8,937 nt of DNA from positions 1 to 8,937 of the forward strand of contig JANXTQ010000075.1 of the NCBI GenBank assembly GCA_025352305.1. Direction: 5' to 3'. Source of the DNA: Actinomycetes bacterium. GTDB lineage: Bacteria; Actinomycetota; Acidimicrobiia; Acidimicrobiales; RAAP-2. Every line of letters starts with the position of its first letter. The stretch's first letter is position 1. The notes beneath the pieces are model-generated. The model had not been told where the DNA came from and did no database searches. It worked only from the letters and a program-made list of their open reading frames with translations. The position numbers were made by a program, and so were the translations under genes. This document shows positions 6,331 to 8,937 of this stretch, piece after piece.

Positions 6331-7227
6331 GTGTCCACTCCTCATTTTGGTCGTGTTATTACGGCCATGGTCACACCTTTTCATGACGACGGAGCACTGA
6401 ACTACGAAGTCGCCGCGGAAGTGGCGCGCTACCTCGTGGCTAACGGATCTGACGCGTTGGTCGTGGCGGGTTCTACCGGTGAAGGTTCTTCGCTCAGTGA
6501 TGACGAGAAACTGACCCTCTTTGCTGCAGTCTCTGCGGCGGTCACGGTGCCGGTACTGGCCGGTACCTCATCATCGGATACCGCGCGCTCGGTAGCACTC
6601 ACTCGACACGCCAGTTCGACCGGAGTCGCGGGGATTTTGGCCACGACCCCGGCCTACGCTCGACCGAGCCAGAGCGGAATCGCGGCACACCTCGGCGCTA
6701 TGGCTGAGGCCACGGCGTTGCCCGTGATGCTCTACGACATTCCCGCGCGGACCGGTCGTCGCATTGCACCGGAGACCACTATTGGTCTGGCTCAACAACA
6801 CTCCAATATCGTCGCGCTCAAAGATGCGAGCAATGACCTGCCCGGTGCGGCCCACTTATCGGCCGTACTCGGCAGTGGATTTGATCTGTTGGCCGGCGAC
6901 GATGCCTGGACTCTGCCGTATATGGCGATCGGAGCAGTTGGGGTTGTCTCGGTCGCTGCTCACTGGGCCGGTGTTCACGTCGCCGCCATGGTTGACGCGA
7001 TGAGCCACGGACACTGCGAGCTCGCTCGTGAGTTAAATGAACGGGTCGCCGATAGTTGCGCCTTCGTCGGCACCGAGATCTATCCCAATCCTCAACCAGC
7101 CAAAGCAGCGCTGCGCTCACTTGGAATGGCCGTTGGTCAGTGTCGACTGCCCATTGGGCCGAGCGACGCAGCACTCGAGCAACGAGCTCAACAGATCGTC
7201 GCTGCCGTGAACGCACATCGTGGCTAA
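6331..7227 (+). CDS. dapA: 4-hydroxy-tetrahydrodipicolinate synthase
   Basis: DapA condenses pyruvate with aspartate semialdehyde through a lysine Schiff base, the committed step of the diaminopimelate/lysine pathway. The 298-residue TIM barrel has the expected length. Visible active-site features are GSTGEG (47-52), TPAYARPSQ with Y109 (E. coli Y107), LYDIPARTG with Y135 and R140 (E. coli Y133, R138), and Schiff-base K164 in VALKDAS. GDDA near 189 and the NPQPAK segment near the C-terminus favour DapA over other family aldolases. Position 48 is Ser where E. coli has Thr44 of the proton-relay triad. N-acetylneuraminate lyase also has GSTGE, but the other motifs and the dapB neighbourhood argue for DapA. 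Start GTG 6331 fits the N-terminus FGRVITAMVTPF. It is probably transcribed from its own promoter together with rnj. Confidence 0.94.
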   Translation: MSTPHFGRVITAMVTPFHDDGALNYEVAAEVARYLVANGSDALVVAGSTGEGSSLSDDEKLTLFAAVSAAVTVPVLAGTSSSDTARSVALTRHASSTGVAGILATTPAYARPSQSGIAAHLGAMAEATALPVMLYDIPARTGRRIAPETTIGLAQQHSNIVALKDASNDLPGAAHLSAVLGSGFDLLAGDDAWTLPYMAIGAVGVVSVAAHWAGVHVAAMVDAMSHGHCELARELNERVADSCAFVGTEIYPNPQPAKAALRSLGMAVGQCRLPIGPSDAALEQRAQQIVAAVNAHRG

Positions 7228-8937
7228 AGGTCGAAGCGCCAAGGGCGATCAAAAATCGAAACCCAAGGACGCGGCACCACGAATAGTTGAAAAGTCGACG
7301 CCACGGCCGATTGACCAGGGCGCGAATGTGCGCATCGTCTTTCTCGGCGGACTCGGTGAAATCGGGCGCAACTGTATGGCGCTCGAGTGTGATGGACGCA
7401 TTGTGGTGGTCGATGCGGGTTTGATGTTTCCCGAGCCCAATATGTACGGCATTGATTTGATCTTGCCGGACTTCACGTGGTTGCGAGATCGAGCGGATCG
7501 CATTGACGCCATTGTGCTCACGCACGGCCACGAAGATCACACTGGGGCGCTTCGTTACCTCGTGCGCGACGTGAACGTTCCGATTTACGGATCCCAACTG
7601 ACTTTGGGTTTTGCCCGTCACCGCCTCGAAGAGGCGCGCGTTGCGCACGACTTGACGTTCATTGAGGTCGCCGACGGCGAACGTCGACGAATCGGACCGT
7701 TCGACATTGAGTTCATTCCCGTCACGCACTCGGTTCCGAGCGCCCACGCGCTCGCCATTCACACTCCCATTGGAATCGTGATTCACTCCGGTGACTTCAA
7801 GTTGGACCTGACTCCCATTGACGGTCGCCGCACGGACGTGGCGCGACTGGCGGCACTCGGCGACGAAGGAGTTGCCCTGCTGCTCGCGGATTCAACGAAC
7901 GCCGAGGAGCCGGGTTTCACGGCTTCGGAATCCACAGTGGGCGGTGCACTGCGACGACTGTTCTTGGAACGACCGACCAAGCGTGTGGTCGTGGCGTGCT
8001 TCGCGAGCCATATTCACCGCGTGCAACAGATCATCAACGTCGCCAGTGAACAGAATCGAAAAGTGGTTCTGCTCGGACGGTCCATGGAAAATAACGTCAA
8101 ATTGGCGCGCAAGTTAAATCTGTTGCACGCCGATAGCGCAATATTTGTCGATCCAGCGAATATTGATCGTTTCCCTCCGGGCCAAATATGCGTCGTCTGT
8201 ACGGGTAGCCAGGGCGAGCCCCTTTCCGCATTGGCGAAGCTGTCACGCGGGGACGGAAAGTTCTTAAAGGTCGGTCGAGACGACACGGTGATTCTCAGTT
8301 CACACCCCATCCCCGGCAATGAATGGTCCGTGGGACGCGTGATTGATGATCTTCACCGCTCGGGGGCCGAAGTGATTCACTCCGGTCACGAACCCGTGCA
8401 CGCGTCAGGTCACGCACGACAAGGCGAACTGCGAACTCTCTTACAACTCGTTCGACCCCGTTCGTTTGTTCCCATTCACGGTGAATATCGTCACATGGTT
8501 CATCACGCCGACCTGGCAGTGGAAATGGGAGTTGCGGAGGATCGCATTTGGGTCTGCGAAGACGGCGACGTCCTCGTAGCCACGTTCGCGGATGTTCGTC
8601 GCGACGGAACGGTACCCGCCGGATATCACTACATCAGTGGCTCAACGGGAGATCTGGACGAAACGCCGTTAGAGGATCGTCGCATGTTGGCCGAGCACGG
8701 AGTGCTCCTCATCACCGCCGGGGTAGATAAAGACACGGGTCACCTCGCCGAACGCGTGGTCCTGTCGTCGCGCGGTTGGTTCGACGGCGAACAGGAACAA
8801 AAACTGCTCGCGAGTGCGGCGAACGAAGTGTCGGCGGCGTTAGAGGAGTCGCTGGCATCGGGAGAACGCCGCGCCGAGGTGCTTAACAAAGTGGCCCAAC
8901 GAGCGGCGGGAAGAATCATCGGGCAGAAATTTCGGCG
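7220..8937 (+). CDS. rnj: Ribonuclease J (3' end outside window)
   Basis: RNase J is a metallo-beta-lactamase/beta-CASP nuclease with endonuclease and 5'-3' exonuclease activity in mRNA decay and rRNA maturation. The frame starts at GTG 7220, overlapping the dapA stop by 8 nt (GTGGCTAA), and stays open to the window end, giving 572 codons. Motifs in order are LGGLGEIGRN (42-51), the metal-binding THGHEDH (H102, H104, D106, H107), VTHS with H170, HSGDFK with D192, ADSTNAEEPG, the beta-CASP segments CFASHIHR and TGSQGEP, ASGHA with H398, and PIHGEYRH with H420. Residues 1-36 form a lysine-rich tail before the core. Actinobacterial RNase J proteins are about 560 residues; allowing for the tail, only a short C-terminal piece should be missing. 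No Shine-Dalgarno is evident, so translation probably couples to dapA. Confidence 0.96.
   Translation, partial: MAKGRSAKGDQKSKPKDAAPRIVEKSTPRPIDQGANVRIVFLGGLGEIGRNCMALECDGRIVVVDAGLMFPEPNMYGIDLILPDFTWLRDRADRIDAIVLTHGHEDHTGALRYLVRDVNVPIYGSQLTLGFARHRLEEARVAHDLTFIEVADGERRRIGPFDIEFIPVTHSVPSAHALAIHTPIGIVIHSGDFKLDLTPIDGRRTDVARLAALGDEGVALLLADSTNAEEPGFTASESTVGGALRRLFLERPTKRVVVACFASHIHRVQQIINVASEQNRKVVLLGRSMENNVKLARKLNLLHADSAIFVDPANIDRFPPGQICVVCTGSQGEPLSALAKLSRGDGKFLKVGRDDTVILSSHPIPGNEWSVGRVIDDLHRSGAEVIHSGHEPVHASGHARQGELRTLLQLVRPRSFVPIHGEYRHMVHHADLAVEMGVAEDRIWVCEDGDVLVATFADVRRDGTVPAGYHYISGSTGDLDETPLEDRRMLAEHGVLLITAGVDKDTGHLAERVVLSSRGWFDGEQEQKLLASAANEVSAALEESLASGERRAEVLNKVAQRAAGRIIGQKFR

Noticed and set aside
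6818..7786. 322-codon open frame on the minus strand across dapA and rnj
   Set aside because: It is antisense to two well-supported genes, shows no recognisable motif, is rich in Arg/His/Ser as expected from reverse reading of GC-rich genes, and has no promoter or ribosome-binding site.

Overview
The window is a stretch of housekeeping chromosome with every gene on the + strand and little intergenic DNA. Gene content and order (truB-ribF-rpsO-pnp, then dapB ... dapA-rnj) match the conserved actinobacterial arrangement. High-ish GC, frequent GTG starts, the PNPase N-terminus and an RNase J with a basic N-terminal tail all fit an actinobacterium. The exact lineage cannot be fixed from the sequence; Acidimicrobiia (Ilumatobacter-like) is my best guess. 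I see no mobile element, CRISPR array, tRNA or rRNA gene, or sign of recent transfer.

Layout. 1-292: 3' end of truB (tRNA pseudouridine-55 synthase). 303-1280: ribF (riboflavin kinase/FAD synthetase). 1230-1257: a good sigma-70-type promoter inside the end of ribF, which should drive rpsO with an ~80-nt structured leader. 1346-1603: rpsO (ribosomal protein S15). 1604-1743: rpsO-pnp spacer holding a nested stem-loop and a strong Shine-Dalgarno. 1744-4188: pnp (PNPase) with an unusual charged C-terminal tail. 4203-4253: a strong intrinsic terminator that closes this transcription unit. 4254-4343: dapB promoter region. 4344-5117: dapB. 5120-6295: a regulator made of two complete TetR-like units fused head to tail. 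6331-7227: dapA. 7220-8937: rnj (RNase J), overlapping dapA by 8 nt and cut by the window end.

How the genes work together. The first half joins translation and RNA metabolism (TruB, S15, PNPase) with flavin cofactor synthesis. The second half holds two consecutive enzymes of the lysine/diaminopimelate pathway: DapA makes the dihydrodipicolinate precursor and DapB reduces it. The double TetR gene lies between them, 2 nt after dapB. RNase J follows dapA, so both main RNA-decay enzymes of the region, PNPase (3'-5' phosphorolysis) and RNase J (endo- and 5'-3' exonuclease), lie within 9 kb.

The most notable points are the tandem TetR-TetR protein, the matching leaderless-type promoter geometry at dapB and dapA (TANNNT followed by exactly 6 nt and then the start codon), and the putative regulatory RNA structures ahead of rpsO and pnp. 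I found no evidence of a wholly new multi-gene system; most of the window is ordinary core genome.
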